DNA of 64,000 bases from Fremontodendron californicum (GCA_030761205.1 JAULJL010000028.1:9530001-9594000), one strand, 5' to 3'. Positions 46,048 to 58,769 are shown, counted from the first letter of the stretch. The notes: a model not told the origin generated them from the sequence alone. Made by a program: numbers and translations.

Positions 46048-47566
46048 TATAGAAAGATAATAAATTATTAGAAAGTTTACTTTTTGAATACATGAATATA
46101 GATATAAATGAAATACACACACAAAAAATTAAATATACATATACATATATAAATCAAAATTTACCTTTATTAGTAGCTTCATGCAGTGGAATATTCAGAA
46201 AGAATGTAATCAAGCCTTTTATTATAAGCAACCTTCCCATATGAACACAAGATGTGCTCTTCAACACCAAACTTGAAACTCCTTGAGAGATCCAGTTCAG
46301 GTTTCACAGCATTAGAACGTTCAACTTGGTCAAGAAAATGAAGGAAGAACTCCAAGGCGTCCTCCAGAATAATTCAAGTGTCCATATGAGACACTGATGG
46401 CTACATATAGAGAACATCATGATCCCAAGACACATCCTAATATGCAATGAGAGAATTAAAACACAGAAACCCAGATTGTAATGATGTATATGGTCAGTTA
46501 GTCACATTGCAATATCTACAATTAGAACTTTTAAGTCATAATCTTTATGGAATCTAAAAGAACCATTTTCACGTGTATTGGAAAGATGGAAACTTCAAGT
46601 TAATGCTAGAAACCAAATGATAATTTCATAGTGGAATTAGTAAAATCGGCATACCTGTTGTCTCATGGTAGAAAACTCAGGATGGCTGGCTACAATAACT
46701 GCTTTTTGAACATGCGAGGAGGGATCCCTTCCTGTTTTTAATATTTCCAGAGGGTTGACAAATGAAAAGATAAGTTAACAGGCAACTATCAGGATCATTC
46801 AAACATAGCATGTATAAATGATAATATAGTTACTGATAATTTGAGACAAACACTTGTGTTAAGCATATCTAAGTTGCATAGCACAAATTCTATTGCTAAA
46901 CCTACGCCTAATCAGAAACTTCCAGGTTGCAAATATACTTATATCACAATATACTTGGCAATTCAGTGACATCATCTATGAATCTCCAAGATCAGAACAA
47001 ACTCAGCAGAGATATACATGGGAAGCTTACAACATCTGTTATTGGGGGTGCAGCAGTTTCATCTTTCTGGATGACCAGAAAATTAATATATTAATTCATT
47101 AATCAGGAAAAAAAAACCAAGGCAAATAGGTTGATATAGTCACTGTACCTCTGATGCTGGAAAAGAATATTTACCAGAGAGCAAACCATGTGCCATTTTT
47201 GTTTTGCCACATAACCAAACAGTGGTTACATACTCTATGGATTAGATGAATTAAGAGGCAAAAGAATATGAACTTACTTATTGAATACATAGCAGAACAA
47301 AACATGCAATGAAATACCAAATCAAAAAACTCAACAACCACAAACATCAAAATAAGAAGAAAATTATTTGTATGTTATATTAAAAAAATACATAAAGGAC
47401 CACTGAGTAATCTTTGTCAAGAAATACAGCAATGAAACCCCATCATAACTACCAATATTAAGGAAACTATTTTAACACATAACATATTGAAATTGAGGAA
47501 TTAATGACCATAAGAATGGTAACTTACAACTGTATATTCAAGTCTATGGTTGGATCAGCTTGGGCT

Positions 47567-47765
47567 GTCTCAAACTATGTTGCTCCGACTCTTCATTTTC
47601 TTTAAGTACCCGTGTCCAATGCATATCCAGACATGAATATGGGGATATAATCCTCCAAGGACCCTCCAAATACATGGAAATCTTGGAAAAAATTGAACAT
47701 ATCCGTGTCGGACACATACCCGTGTCCGACACTCACACCCGAGTCCGAGTAACATAGGTCTCAAA
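47567..47765 (+). repeat. hAT-like MITE family A, best copy, 8-bp duplication
   Basis: The element is 47575-47757 (183 bp). The ends CTATGTTGCTCCGACTC and GAGTCCGAGTAACATAG are imperfect inverted repeats. It is flanked by GTCTCAAA at 47567-47574 and 47758-47765, a perfect 8-bp duplication of hAT type. It lies in an intron of the UBP14 pseudogene and carries no gene. Confidence 0.85.
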
Positions 47766-49892
47766 AGCCATTTTTAACCTTTGGTTCATATCATATCTGA
47801 TTGCATAATCAAAGCAGAAAAAGGCAAGAAAGGAAAATAAGCATAGCAAATTCCTAATTTAAGTGAATTTTACAATATTAGTTAAATGTGTAAACATTAT
47901 AACTTACCGTCTACAAAATGACTGTGTTGAAAACACCACTTGCATGGTTGCTGCCATGTAGCAGCAGCATGAGAACAAATTTAGGTAACTAGAAACATCA
48001 AAACACTATATTGTAATTGGTAGCCCTACATCACGATCAACGTTATCTGTTTCCAAGATTCACAAGACCTGTATAACCTGGTCTAATAATTGGTTCCACA
48101 TCCTGCCCACTTTCTTGAATTCTATTCCAATCAAAATTCGTATTCTAGTCAAGCTCCTTTTCAGCAGTTGTCATTTGAGTTTGGAAACAATGAATTGATT
48201 TTAATTTCTAATTAGACACTAAATCATTTATAAACACTTCAATCTCTTCTTATCTTTTCTTCTGGTAAGCTTTGAAACTTACATTCTACAGTAACGATAT
48301 CACTCCTTTACCGCTCAAGCTAATGTCCGTCAAGATTTATACAGAATATAGTTGTAGTCAAAATGTAAAATTCGTTTATGGAAACTCCAACCATGATAAA
48401 AATTAAGGACCTTAAGGGTAAGGCTGACACAGTTCATTTTTAGCAAAAGTTATCATTCAAAATGCAATAATTACATGAAAAAGTTTAGATATATCAACAT
48501 ATCACAAAAGGGAATGTGCATCAAACTTAAGGATTCAGAACCACTGCCTGAATGTAAGAGCAAAATGAAATTGATAGGGATAATAAATACAAAAGTACAA
48601 TAGAAAATAATTGCATAACAAAATTGCAAATGCAACTACACTATCATGATGTATATGCATCTTAGATACTTAAACAAGCAATACGCAGCAAACACTTAAT
48701 CGACAGAAAAAGCTAACCTTTTGCAAAGATGAGAAATCAATACCAAAATATGCCAAATGTTATGCTAGAAGTGGCCTATAACACTATTATCCTCTGGATA
48801 AGAGAAAACATCTGAGCTGCCACAATAAGTTACTCATGGTAAGTTCTGACAAAATGTCACCACCAATGCTCAAAAGAAAGATAATCATCAAAGTGCATTT
48901 CAGTGCCAAAAACCACAGTTTTAATACACAGATATGTAGGGTTGAAATCTCATGGGTAACTGAGAGCATAAAGAATTTATACCAATTGTGGATCAATAAG
49001 AACTTACTCAAATGACACCGGAAACAAATACACATTAACAGTGAATACAAGGAAGCATTACCTGCAGCTTCCAGGTCAGCAGTAATTCTCCCAAGCTTTA
49101 CAGCTAGAGGATAGCCAGTCTCCTTGTAGTGATCAATGGCCTGGTTGTTACCATCAGTTCCATCCCAATTTCTCCTCCTGCAGAGGATCATTCCATCAGT
49201 AAAATTTAACCATAGATTTTCTGTTTTATCACACTTAACACATTTCCAACGAAATGGAGGAACAACAACACTGCCAATTTGCCGCAAATCCATTGCATAT
49301 GCACTTATTTGCTTCTTATCATCTGTCCAGGCTGCAATTTGCTCTTTCCGTTTAGCACCCTCAGCCATTAAAATAGCATCAACTGCCGACCTTACATACA
49401 GTATTCGTATGGAGTAACCAAGCCCGGTTATTGTCCAAGATGAAGAATTTGTTCTTCTAAATTAAAATTCTTTAAAAAATAAAAATTGAGACAATCCATA
49501 CCTTCTCTGGCAACTCCACATATGGAAAAGGAAGAGCTACATAATTAGGCAAAATGACTAAATTGTGAGTTTCTTCATATTCTGGTTCATTGTTGTCAAA
49601 TCCACCATCAATACTATAAATCAAATTGCCAGATCAATCTGTTTCACCACAACAGATAGTAAGTACCAAGGAAAATACAATCATTCAGAAAACTTTTGAA
49701 CTTTCCAAACTTTTGACTTTGATCGATTTAGAGTTCTCGCATGGGTTCCACATGCAGAGCCCTACAGGAATAAGGCATGCAATAGCTCTAAACATGTAAG
49801 TTCACTGATAAATTTGTTCAACTTTTTTCATTAACAATTGCAAGCACCATTTATATACTGGTCTGGGAATTGCATTGCCAAATGGTCTCAAC

Positions 49893-49996
49893 CTATGTTG
49901 CTCAACTCAAAAGTGTCTAACATGAATATTGACATAGGTATTTTCAAAGTTTTCCCTTGTATTTGGAGCCCCAGAACATTATACCAAATGTCTATA
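49893..49996 (-). repeat. hAT-like MITE family A, degenerate partial copy
   Basis: CTATGTTGCTCAACTC, then TTGTATTTGGAGCC and TTATACCAAATGTCT, follow the family order in reverse orientation. It is within the UBP14 pseudogene intron 2. Confidence 0.45.
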
Positions 49997-50871
49997 CTTA
50001 GAGGGCTCAGATACTTTAGGAAAACTAAAGTGCAAAATAAAATAGGCATTACTATCAGTTCCTTAAAGTTGACTTCTTCACCAAAAAAAAAAACTGCCAG
50101 CAAGAACAAGAACAAGATAACAAAATGTTTACGAGCAGCAAATAATAACAAATGCAGAAACAAATTAACCATGAGTATAACAATATTGTAAAAGTACCAA
50201 TAGCCAAAAGTGTTGGTTTCTTCAAAGGCCTATCTTCCGGAACCAACTTTTTCGTTTGCTTAATATGCAGATACACAGGATTTACAGTCTTCTCATAATT
50301 CCAAACCACATAATCTTTCCCGAATGCTAGAAACGTATTCATATCAATAAACAATCCTCCTTCTGACCTCTGCAAAAGTTCAACCACATTTGAGAGTTCT
50401 TACTATATTTAAACAAACAAAACCTAAAAAAGCTTAATAAAAGAAAGGGAAAAAATTTAGTAAAATTTTGAGCTTTGACTAACTTTCTCGGAAGCCAAAC
50501 TAATTAAAAATGTGATTAGAAATTAAAAAAAAAAAAAATAGTGAAACTTTCCAGGTAAACTTTCTCGAAGGCCAAACAATAGATAAGCAAAACAAAGTAG
50601 ATACATCAAAAGTCAAAATACATAGCCTATCAGCATAATGTTTTTAGTTAAAACTAGTCACCAGCAATCCAGAAGTTTCTCGAGAAACAAACAGATAACT
50701 TTTAATAATTTTTCTTATAAAAAATATCGGAGAATCGAATGAGAGGCAGCATTATTGCTTGTAGATACGATTGGTAGGTTCGGAGATCCGAACCCGAGCG
50801 AGATTGGGTCGGAGCAGCTCCATAGGGTTTATCTCATCCATTTTTTCGTTGAAAGATTGATTTTTTGGTGA

Positions 50872-50894
50872 TTGAGAGAGAGAGAGAGAGAGGA
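50872..50894. repeat. GA microsatellite upstream of the UBP14 pseudogene
   Basis: A run of GA dinucleotides, read as CT repeats on the pseudogene strand about 30-50 bases upstream of its first ATG, as in many plant 5' leaders. Confidence 0.6.
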
Positions 50895-50899
50895 ACAAA

Positions 50900-53259
50900 A
50901 GAAAAGAAGAGTGTGCTTTTGAAACAAGTCGTCTCTAAATCAACTTCAAACCTCTAGACTAGAAAAAAAAAAAAAATTAATTTTTAAAAAATTAAAATGT
51001 TAAATATTATTAATATATATATATTTATAAATAATTTATCAATACATTTTTACATTAATTCTTGAACCTATGTTTAGATTGATATTAGTAAAAGAAAAAA
51101 AAATAAGAAAAAGTTTTTAGGTTATGTTTGGATAGATGTTAAAAATAAATAAATAAATAAATGAAGGTTTTTAAAGGAAAGAAAATGATGCATATTTTCC
51201 TTATTTGATAATTAAAATATGTTTAAAAAAAAAATGTTAACCTCCAACGTTTGCTAAGGAGTGCAAAGAAAAAAAAATATTATAATATATATTTTTAATT
51301 ATACTTTTTTAAAAATAAAATAACAATATAAATATTACACATAAAAAGTATAAAAATAAAATAAACAGTATATTAAAAAATGACTGTAATATAAAAAAAC
51401 AAAAACAAAAAAATAAGAAAAGAAACTGTCAATTACATGATATATATAAGTGTACAAATGGAATAATTATTCTTTGTAATTTTACTTGTAATTTGATGAA
51501 TGTAAAATGAGTAATATGAATATTTTATATTTAATTTTTTTTTTTTTTTTACTTTCCTTTGATCCTTTCTCCTTCTTTTCATCGATTTAAAATTTTTTTA
51601 AAAAATGAACATTTTAAGAGAAAGTAAGAGGTGTTTAGTATTCCTGTCTTTCTTTTAATATAATTAAAATGTTATCCAAACAAGAGAACAATTTTCCCAT
51701 TTCTCCTAATTTCCTTTATTTTCTCTTCTATCCTTCAATCCAAACATAGAGTATGGTTATTTTTCATTCTAACTTCATTGTCATCGCTCTTTTGATATCT
51801 AAATATATATTTTATCATTAATTTTAATTTCATCGCTATAGTATCTAATATTATCGCTATAATAATTAATTTTATCGCTATCGCTATTTTTAATATCTCC
51901 AAAGCGAATCTCTCCGTCAATCCAAATGAATCTTAGTATATGGTTTTTCTTGAAATATTTTCTTTTCTTTTAAGGATATTAAATTAAATTTAAAATGTAT
52001 AAATAATTTTTTATTCTTTTATATTGACGTGCGCTAATATGATTTTTTTTTGTCATATATCATGCCTTCATTGAATGTTTATTATCTCGTCAATCATTTA
52101 ATTAATATTATTAACTCAAATGTGCGATTTTAGATGACCATTTTTATTCTTTACTTATCAAATTAATAAAAACAATGTATAGTAGATAAACTAAATATTA
52201 AATCTGACAATTCGTATATTTATATCATATTTTACATATCATAATCGTATTTAATATATTATATATTTATATAAATTTTGATACATTAATAATTTATGTT
52301 ATATAAACAGGGGTGGTTGGTAACGGAACTGGAGGGAGCCTTAGCCTCCCCCCAATTTTTTTTTTATAAATTCCTTTTAGTATATATATTAAATAGATTT
52401 AAATGGTTATTTTAAATTAAAATTATTACTTTTATTTATTTATGTGATATTATGATTTAATTTTATGCATTATAATTTAAGAGGGTTAAAATCACATTAA
52501 TATTTGTATTGTACTAATTTGTCATAACTCACAAATTCTTAAAATCAAAAGGATTCTCACAAATCATGTAAATTTAACAAAAGCTAAATTGACTTTCTAT
52601 CTTTTTTTAATTTTAAGTCTTCAACCAAATACCAAACATGTTTTTTTTTTTACTGACTATAATTCTTCTTCTTTTTTTTTCATATAATTTTTCATTTTTA
52701 ATTCTTCTCTAAATCTTTTTCTCCTATTATTATGCATATTTTTATTAACATAAAAGTTAGATTGAAATTACTTTATAAAAGACTATGAAAATTCTCTAAC
52801 TTCTAAACTCAAAATTTCAACTAAATTAGTTTAATGAAATATTTGATTTTTCTTGTTTTGATAAAAAAATATTGTTTAGCAATTGGTGTATTAATATTTT
52901 TTAAAAGAAAGTTGCTCAATTTTAAATAAAATTATTTATTTGATATATTATGCATAAGATTATTTGTTTGATGTATTATGTTTTTTTATACATTTCTTTA
53001 TAAATTGATAAAATTTATAATTTTGAAAACTTACTTATTTATTAGTGCATTACTTGCATAGATTTATATTAATATAATAAGATGTGTTTTATGAAGAAAA
53101 AAATTAAATTTAGTAAAATATTAATTGGTACTTTCAAAATTAAATGTCAAAATCCGTTATTATATATAAATATTAGTATATTTGTATATTCGTATTAACA
53201 ATATGTTAATGTTAATTTTTTTTAATGGTGTTTTAATTATGTTTTGGTGTCGCGTAAAT
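50900..53259. other. AT-rich intergenic sequence between UBP14 pseudogene and ABC1K gene
   Basis: No gene. A possible TIR element spans about 51120-51750 (GGTTATGTTTGGATAGATG at the left, CTTCAATCCAAACATAGAG at the right). A family D copy lies at 52199-52312 (ATCTGACAATTCGTATATTT). A short GC-richer phrase GAGGGAGCCTTAGCCTCCCC lies at about 52333-52352, of unknown origin. Confidence 0.45.
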
Positions 53260-53488
53260 TATGGTATCCAAAGTTGGCCTACTAAATATGTAATTAAGCC
53301 TGTAAAAGAAACCCTCAAACGGACCACTAAAGACCACATCATCACTTTGGATCTTAATTCCAACACCAACACCATTTCTCTGTCTGCCTCGCTCTCAGGT
53401 GCGCCACTCTTCCGTCGCGACTCAACCATGCGCCACTCTTCCGCCGCCAATCACCTTCACGGCTGAACCAAATCATTCCCCGCCGGCC
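53260..53488 (+). promoter_or_regulatory. Probable 5' leader of the ABC1K gene
   Basis: GC content rises sharply here (CGCCACTCTTCCGTCGCGAC), as expected of a leader exon next to the ATG at 53489. The frames on both strands (53182-53466, 53259-53450) are not conserved proteins I recognise. No convincing TATA box was found. Confidence 0.4.
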
Positions 53489-56400
53489 ATGGTGCTTGCA
53501 CCGGCGTCGTTTTCAGCCATGTCGAGGTTAATTACCTTCTAAAACTTTCTCCTTTTATTATTTAAAAAAATATATTTATTATAATTTTCCCTTTTTCAAA
53601 ATTCGTATTCTTTGTTGTTGTTTCATTATATTGATCGAAATGGAAAATAGTGCTGAAATAAGAAAATTAGGCTAAGTACTTGCAATAGGCTTTGGTTGAT
53701 TGAAGATTCTGCTTTTCCTTTTGTTACAATTTAATTTAATTTTCCTTTCGTTTTCTTTGCAACCAAACGGAAAATCCCAGTCTTGATTCATGACATAGTA
53801 TTATGAATTTATGATCAGATGTTTTTTTCATTTCATCTTCAATAGTGTAATAGATAGTGTAAATATAAAATAAAAAAGCTTTTTAAAAAAAAAAATATGT
53901 TATAGATAGTGTTAATTTTATTGTTTCTTTTTTGTTATTCTTTTCTATTATCCTTCCAGCAGGCAATGTGAAATGGAAACATGTTTAACATTATGCAGAT
54001 TTTTGGGCTATGGAAATGCTAGGAGGGTTGCCCGATCCCTTCATTCGAGCTGGAAGACTAGCTTCCGGGATAAGAGGGTGCGTCCAAAAGTTGAGTTCCC
54101 TTACTCCCTATATAGGTTTTACTCACATTATAAACATTCATTTAGAGAAGATACACCTTTTGCTTTGCACAAAGTGAAGGAAAGATTATCAAAGAGTTAT
54201 CAGCCGCGGAGCCTCCATTCCCTTTCGCCTAGCTATGTGTTTTCAGACAAAGCACAAGTTACTTGGAAGAGGCTTTTTCAAGTATTTTACTATGATAGTC
54301 CAGCTTTGACACCAATAAGTAGAATTGCCCGTGCAGTGAGTCTGGCTTTAAGTAGGTCGAACCTGGTAGCTCCTGGTGTTATGGCATTCATAATCGGAGA
54401 GCTAGCCTGGACCCAACAGAAATGGGCAGAGGCAGAAGGCTTCTCTGCAAAGGATGCTCTTTATATGCAAGCACAAGATGGACATATTTATTTAGCATCA
54501 TTTTTATTTTTCCTTTTGGAATTTGTGATTTTGTTATTCAGAGCTATCTATTTAGCGACTTTGTTTTTACCCAGCATAGCAATGGCTCCCTTTGTGGATT
54601 CTCTGGGTGTTGAATTCAGAAAAATGTGGCTTCGTAATGTCCACCGTACATTGGAAAAAGCAGGCCCAGCATTTATAAAATGGGGTCAATGGGCTGCGAC
54701 TAGACCAGATCTGTTTCCCAGAGATCTTTGTGATGTACTTGCTGAACTTCATACGAAAGCTCCATCACATAGTTTCTCTTTCACAAAGAAATCTGTTGAA
54801 AATGCATTTGGTCGAAAGTTAACTGAAATCTTTGCAGATTTTGAAGAGGAACCTTTGGCATCTGGAAGTGTTGCTCAAGTTCATAGAGCAACTTTAAAAT
54901 CTAGATACCCTGGTCAGCAAACTAAACCCATTGTAGTTGCTGTAAAGGTTCGGCATCCTGGGGTTGGTGAAGCAATTAGAAGGGACTTTGTGATAATTAA
55001 TTCCATAGCTAAAATTTCAAAGTTCATCCCTACGTTGAAATGGTTGAGATTGGATGAAAGTTTACAACAATTTGCTGTTTACATGATGTCTCAAGTTGAT
55101 CTTGCTAGGGAAGCTGCACACCTAAGCCGTTTTATCTACAACTTCCGCAGATGGAAGGATGTCTCTTTTCCAAAGCCTCTATACCCCTTGGTGCACCCTG
55201 CTGTTCTGGTAGAGACTTTTGAACATGGAGAAAGTGTTTTGCACTATGTTGATGAGCTTGAAGGACATGAGAAGATTAAAAGTGCCCTTGCTCACATTGG
55301 GACGCATGCGCTTTTAAAAATGCTTTTGGTATTATTCTCATGTTCTCTTGTTCATTCTTTCAATCTTTTCATTTTTACACTTCTTGTATTGGTGGTTATA
55401 ACTGCTGAGTTGCATTGCATTAGATTGTTTTTATGGTTTCTTCTACCCTGTAGTCCTGTACTTGGTTTAAATTTTGTGTCTGAAAAGTGTATGTGTGTTA
55501 TGCTAAGATTTCGAGATCGGATTCAAACTTATGGAGTTCTTTTTTTCCTCTCCAGGTAGATAACTTTGTTCATGCAGACATGCATCCTGGAAATATTCTT
55601 GTCCGTGTAAGAGATAGGCCATCACATAAACAACTCTTTAGTTCAAAACCTCATGTTATCTTACTTGATGTGGGCATGACAGCTGAACTCTCTAGGACAG
55701 ATCGAATGAATTTACTGGAGTTTTTTAAGGCTGTTGCTCTTCGAGATGGTCGCAGTGTTGCTGAGAGCACACTTAGATTATCTAAACGGCAACATTGCCC
55801 CAATCCAAAGGCTTTCATAGAGGTAATGCATTCTGGTGGGTGTAACATACTGATTTTCTATACCGCCATGAAAGTTTATTGGACTGTCAATTGAAGAGTT
55901 TATTTATCCAAGAATTCATAACATATTTCATGTTTTTACCATGTTTTGTTTTAAGCATGCATCCATGTTTTCAAATTAAATTGTTTTATTAGACAAAGTT
56001 GAAAACCTCATAGCCTCACCGGCTATCTTTGCGATTTGCACTTTCTTTGGACCTTGTAGACCAAGCATTTGACTTTGGAACGGACATGCCTAATAATTAA
56101 GTTCTTTCTTCTAATAATGGAGTGCCTTTTCGTGGACCATGCATTTTATCTCTATTCTTGATACTTAGAACTTTGTTTAGATTCCTTGGACACTTACCAT
56201 AGATAATTGGACTGTAAAATGGAATTAATCTCCATTGTACCCAAAATAAATGATCCAAGCTTAAGCTTTTTTATTTTGTTGAACAGGATGTTGAAAAATC
56301 TTTCTATTTATGGGACTCCCCAGATGGTGAGTTTCTCCATCCAGGCGCGTGCATACAGCAACTACTTGAGCATGTTAGACGTCATAAAGTCAACATTGAT

Positions 56401-58551
56401 GGAAATGTTTGTACAGTAATTGTTACCACCTTGGTTCTTGAGGTAATGTAGTCTTTTCTCTCCCTAAGACAACTGGTGCAATCTAATTGATACACATGGA
56501 ATGCGCTGGCACTCCTTTATCCCTTGAACATGTTACATCTCCCATCCATTTTTGAGAAAGAACTTCAGAAAAAGACTCTGAAACTTGCAGTTCTTTTATT
56601 TCCCTAAACTGCAGCTCTTTTCTTTCTTGAACTCATTTGAGAAATCTCTAATGGCACTATGGAATCCATAAATGCCATATGCGATGTTCTCAAACTCAGA
56701 GAACTTTGGTCAAAGTAGAGGTGTAATCGAGCCGAGCCAAACTCAAGCAGTAAGAAGCTCGAGCTCAACTCGAAATTCGAGCCTTGAGCTCGATCGAGTT
56801 TCATTTTTAAACTCGAGCTCGATTCGAGATAAAAATCGAACTGCTCGAGCTCGCTCGATTAGGCTCGTTTACCTAGTAAAAATTAGCTTGATTCGCATAC
56901 TCGACTCCAAACTCGATTATTTGTGCTCGAGCTCGAGCTCAAGTTCAAATTGAGATTTTTTTTAGTATTAATTATATATATATATATTAAAAATAAAAAT
57001 AAAAAACTCGATTAGGCTCGCGAGCTACTCGAGTCAAGTATTAGGATACTCGAATTCGACTCGCTCGATAGCTCGAGCTGCTTGAGTTCGACTAGACAAA
57101 TAACCGAGCCGAATTCGAGTTTTTTTAGAGCCGAGGTCAAGTAGTTTGCGAGCATAGGTGTCTCGTTTACACCCCTAGGTCAGAGTGCCTTCATGCTTGG
57201 GTTAATAGCTTTAGTTCTTGCAGTATGGAGAAAAATGGATTAAGTGGGGGCTAATGTAAAATGGTCCAAAGCTGGACAGCTCTGGGTTTGTTTGGGTCAG
57301 TGTTGTCAAGGCGTGCGCCTAGGCGCGCCTACGCCTTGCGCCTTAGCGTTAGATAACAAAAGCGCCTCAGACCCTTTCGGGCGAGGCTCAGTTAATCAGG
57401 CGCACGCCTGGTGCGCCTAGGCACGTTTTTTTGTAAGGCGATAGGCGTAAAAAAAGCTCGCCTGATTGAAGTTCTCTTTAATTTCTTTTCTTTTAACTTT
57501 TTTCGTTAGATGTACCTTTACTAGTAAGAAAGGAGATAGTATCAAACTCTGCACTTCTCAATATTTGAGTATTCAACAACAAATATGGGACCATAAGGAA
57601 ATCATACATATTGGGCAAAAAATAAATTGCATGTGTTGTAGATAAACTGGACCACATATATCTTACGCTTATTATATATATACATACATAGACACACATA
57701 TAAATATTGCGCCTTACTTCACTCAGGCGAGCGATTTTTTTGCGCCTTGCGCCTAAGGCAATATAAGGGTTCTAACGCCTAGAGTACGCCTTGCGCCCTT
57801 GACAACACTGGTTTGGGTAGGGGTGGCATCTCATACGTGGAGGCTCATTATCTTTCTATTACATAACCAGTTTGGAACAAAATTCGCTTTATCAAGATTC
57901 TCTTTCTTTTTGTTTTTTCATTACAATGAGAGAAATGTGTTGAATTTTGTCTTCTTGAGCATCTCCAAGAAAACCACGAAGCAGGCACGAAAACTGTTGA
58001 TAATCAGATGGCTGAGACTTTCTTGAAAACCCTCAGTAAAATTGGCATCAAGGTGAAAGAAGATAGTGGAGAAACTGAAAATGTAATTAGTGTAGAATGA
58101 ATGTTTACATGCATTGATTACCTCTGTTGTTCCGACTCTTCATTTTTCTTGCAGTACTCGTGTTCGACATCTATGTCTGACGTAGATTCGGATATGAGTA
58201 TGGGATATGACCCTTCATGGACCCTCTAAATACATGGAAAAACTTAAAAAGAAATGAACATACCCGTGTCGGACATATAGTCTTACCCGACACTCACATC
58301 CGAGTCCGAATAACATAGCTGATTACTTAACATCTTGTTATGTGTTGAATAGTGTTACAATAGATCGGGAAAACTTAAGACGTAAACTTTGATTTTTCTT
58401 AGCTTTTTGTTTGGGTTTTCCATCATTGTAGGGATGGCAGCGGAAGCTTGATCCTCAATTGGACGTGATGCGCACGTTGCAGACATTGCTATTTAAAGTT
58501 GACTGGGCTGAATCTCTATTTTACACCATTGAAGGACTTGTGGCACCTTAA
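53489..58551 (+). CDS. ABC1K / ADCK2-like atypical kinase, probably mitochondrial
   Basis: Exons 53489-53526, 53963-55328, 55556-55822, 56287-56442 and 58432-58551 have GT-AG introns and keep one frame, giving about 648 aa. Starting instead at the ATG at 53973 gives 632 aa; residue numbers below use that Met. The N-terminus is rich in R and S with few acids (RFLGYGNARRVARSLHSSWK), like a mitochondrial presequence. A hydrophobic stretch lies at 171-205. ABC1 hallmarks follow: KWGQ (236-239, the KxGQ motif), ASGSVAQVH (296-304, the loop replacing the usual glycine loop), VAVKV with the ATP-site Lys 325, HADMHPGN (458-465, catalytic loop) and LLDVG (488-492, metal-binding Asp 490). UbiB/Coq8/ADCK proteins support coenzyme Q or lipid metabolism; the exact role of the ADCK2-like plant branch is unsettled. 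No damage is visible. The reading frame past 55328 is intron. Confidence 0.9.
56708..57185. repeat. hAT-like MITE with GAGCTCGA-rich body, 8-bp duplication
   Basis: The element is 56716-57177. The ends TAGAGGTGTAATCGAG and CTCGTTTACACCCCTA are inverted repeats. It is flanked by GGTCAAAG (56708-56715) and GGTCAGAG (57178-57185), 7 of 8 identical. The body is dense in CTCGAGCTCG-type words. It lies in the last intron of the ABC1K gene. Confidence 0.8.
57290..57818. repeat. hAT-like MITE, CAGTGTTGTCAAGG ends, perfect 8-bp duplication
   Basis: The element is 57298-57810 (513 bp). The left end CAGTGTTGTCAAGGCG matches the inverted right end CGCCCTTGACAACACTG. The flanks 57290-57297 and 57811-57818 are both GTTTGGGT. 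The subterminal parts are rich in GGCGC words, and the core (57480-57700) is AT-rich without a gene. It lies in the last intron of the ABC1K gene. Confidence 0.9.
58114..58326 (+). repeat. hAT-like MITE family A in the ABC1K last intron
   Basis: The element is 58122-58318, with ends CTCTGTTGTTCCGACTC and GAGTCCGAATAACATAG. It is flanked by TTGATTAC and CTGATTAC (7 of 8 identical). It ends about 110 bp before the last exon. Confidence 0.75.
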
Positions 58552-58769
58552 AAAAAACTCTGTCCATTACCCAAAGTTTTGATTGCAAGGGATACATTGA
58601 CCTGTTACAATAATGAGAAATAACTGTCTGCCTCCTCCATCTTTGGCTTTAAAACTACTTTATTACCATCTATTAGTTCAGTTTGTATTTTGCTAAGCAC
58701 TCTTTGTTATTAATTAATATTCTGTTTATAGTAAATTATTTTATTATTGTGGTAGTTGAGTGAGACACT

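Larger units (their letters stand above)
44561..50841 (-). pseudogene. UBP14: Ubiquitin-specific protease 14 (UBP14/USP5-like) pseudogene
   Basis: Exon-like blocks on the minus strand follow the order of plant UBP14, which disassembles free ubiquitin chains. They are: N-terminus MELLRPNLARVRISEPTNRI (ATG 50823); SEGGLFIDMNTFLAFGKDYV (50369-50198); GGFDNNEPEYEE (49615-49502); UBP zinc finger with WKCVKCDKTENLWLNFTDG (49395-49072); TTAEKELD-NTNFDWNRIQES (about 48190-48044); the catalytic-Cys block CYMAATMQVVFSTQSF (about 47965-47908); HGLLSGKYSFP (about 47200); HVQKAVIVASHPEFSTMRQQ (about 46730-46656); LEFFLHFLDQVERSNAVKPE (46378-46178); and UBA pieces (45540-45491, 44898-44765, 44666-44561). 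Damage: TAA at 50752-50754, TAG at 48145-48147, lost splice sites around the catalytic block, CRR in place of CGR in the zinc finger, and no trace of the catalytic His region. MITEs lie in its introns. Confidence 0.82.

Noticed and set aside
47544..47764. Open frames on both strands with GTRVSDTRV-like peptides
   Set aside because: They lie entirely within the 183-bp hAT-like MITE and its flanks; similar frames recur at other copies.
48787..49071. Extension of the UBP14 zinc-finger frame toward 48787
   Set aside because: A consensus donor CAG|GTAATG lies at 49072/49071 where plant UBP14 has an exon end, so the extension is intron.
55329..55555. Continuation of the ABC1K frame past residue 452
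   Set aside because: It reads through a clear GT-AG intron; the conserved VDNFVHADMHPGN block resumes at 55556.
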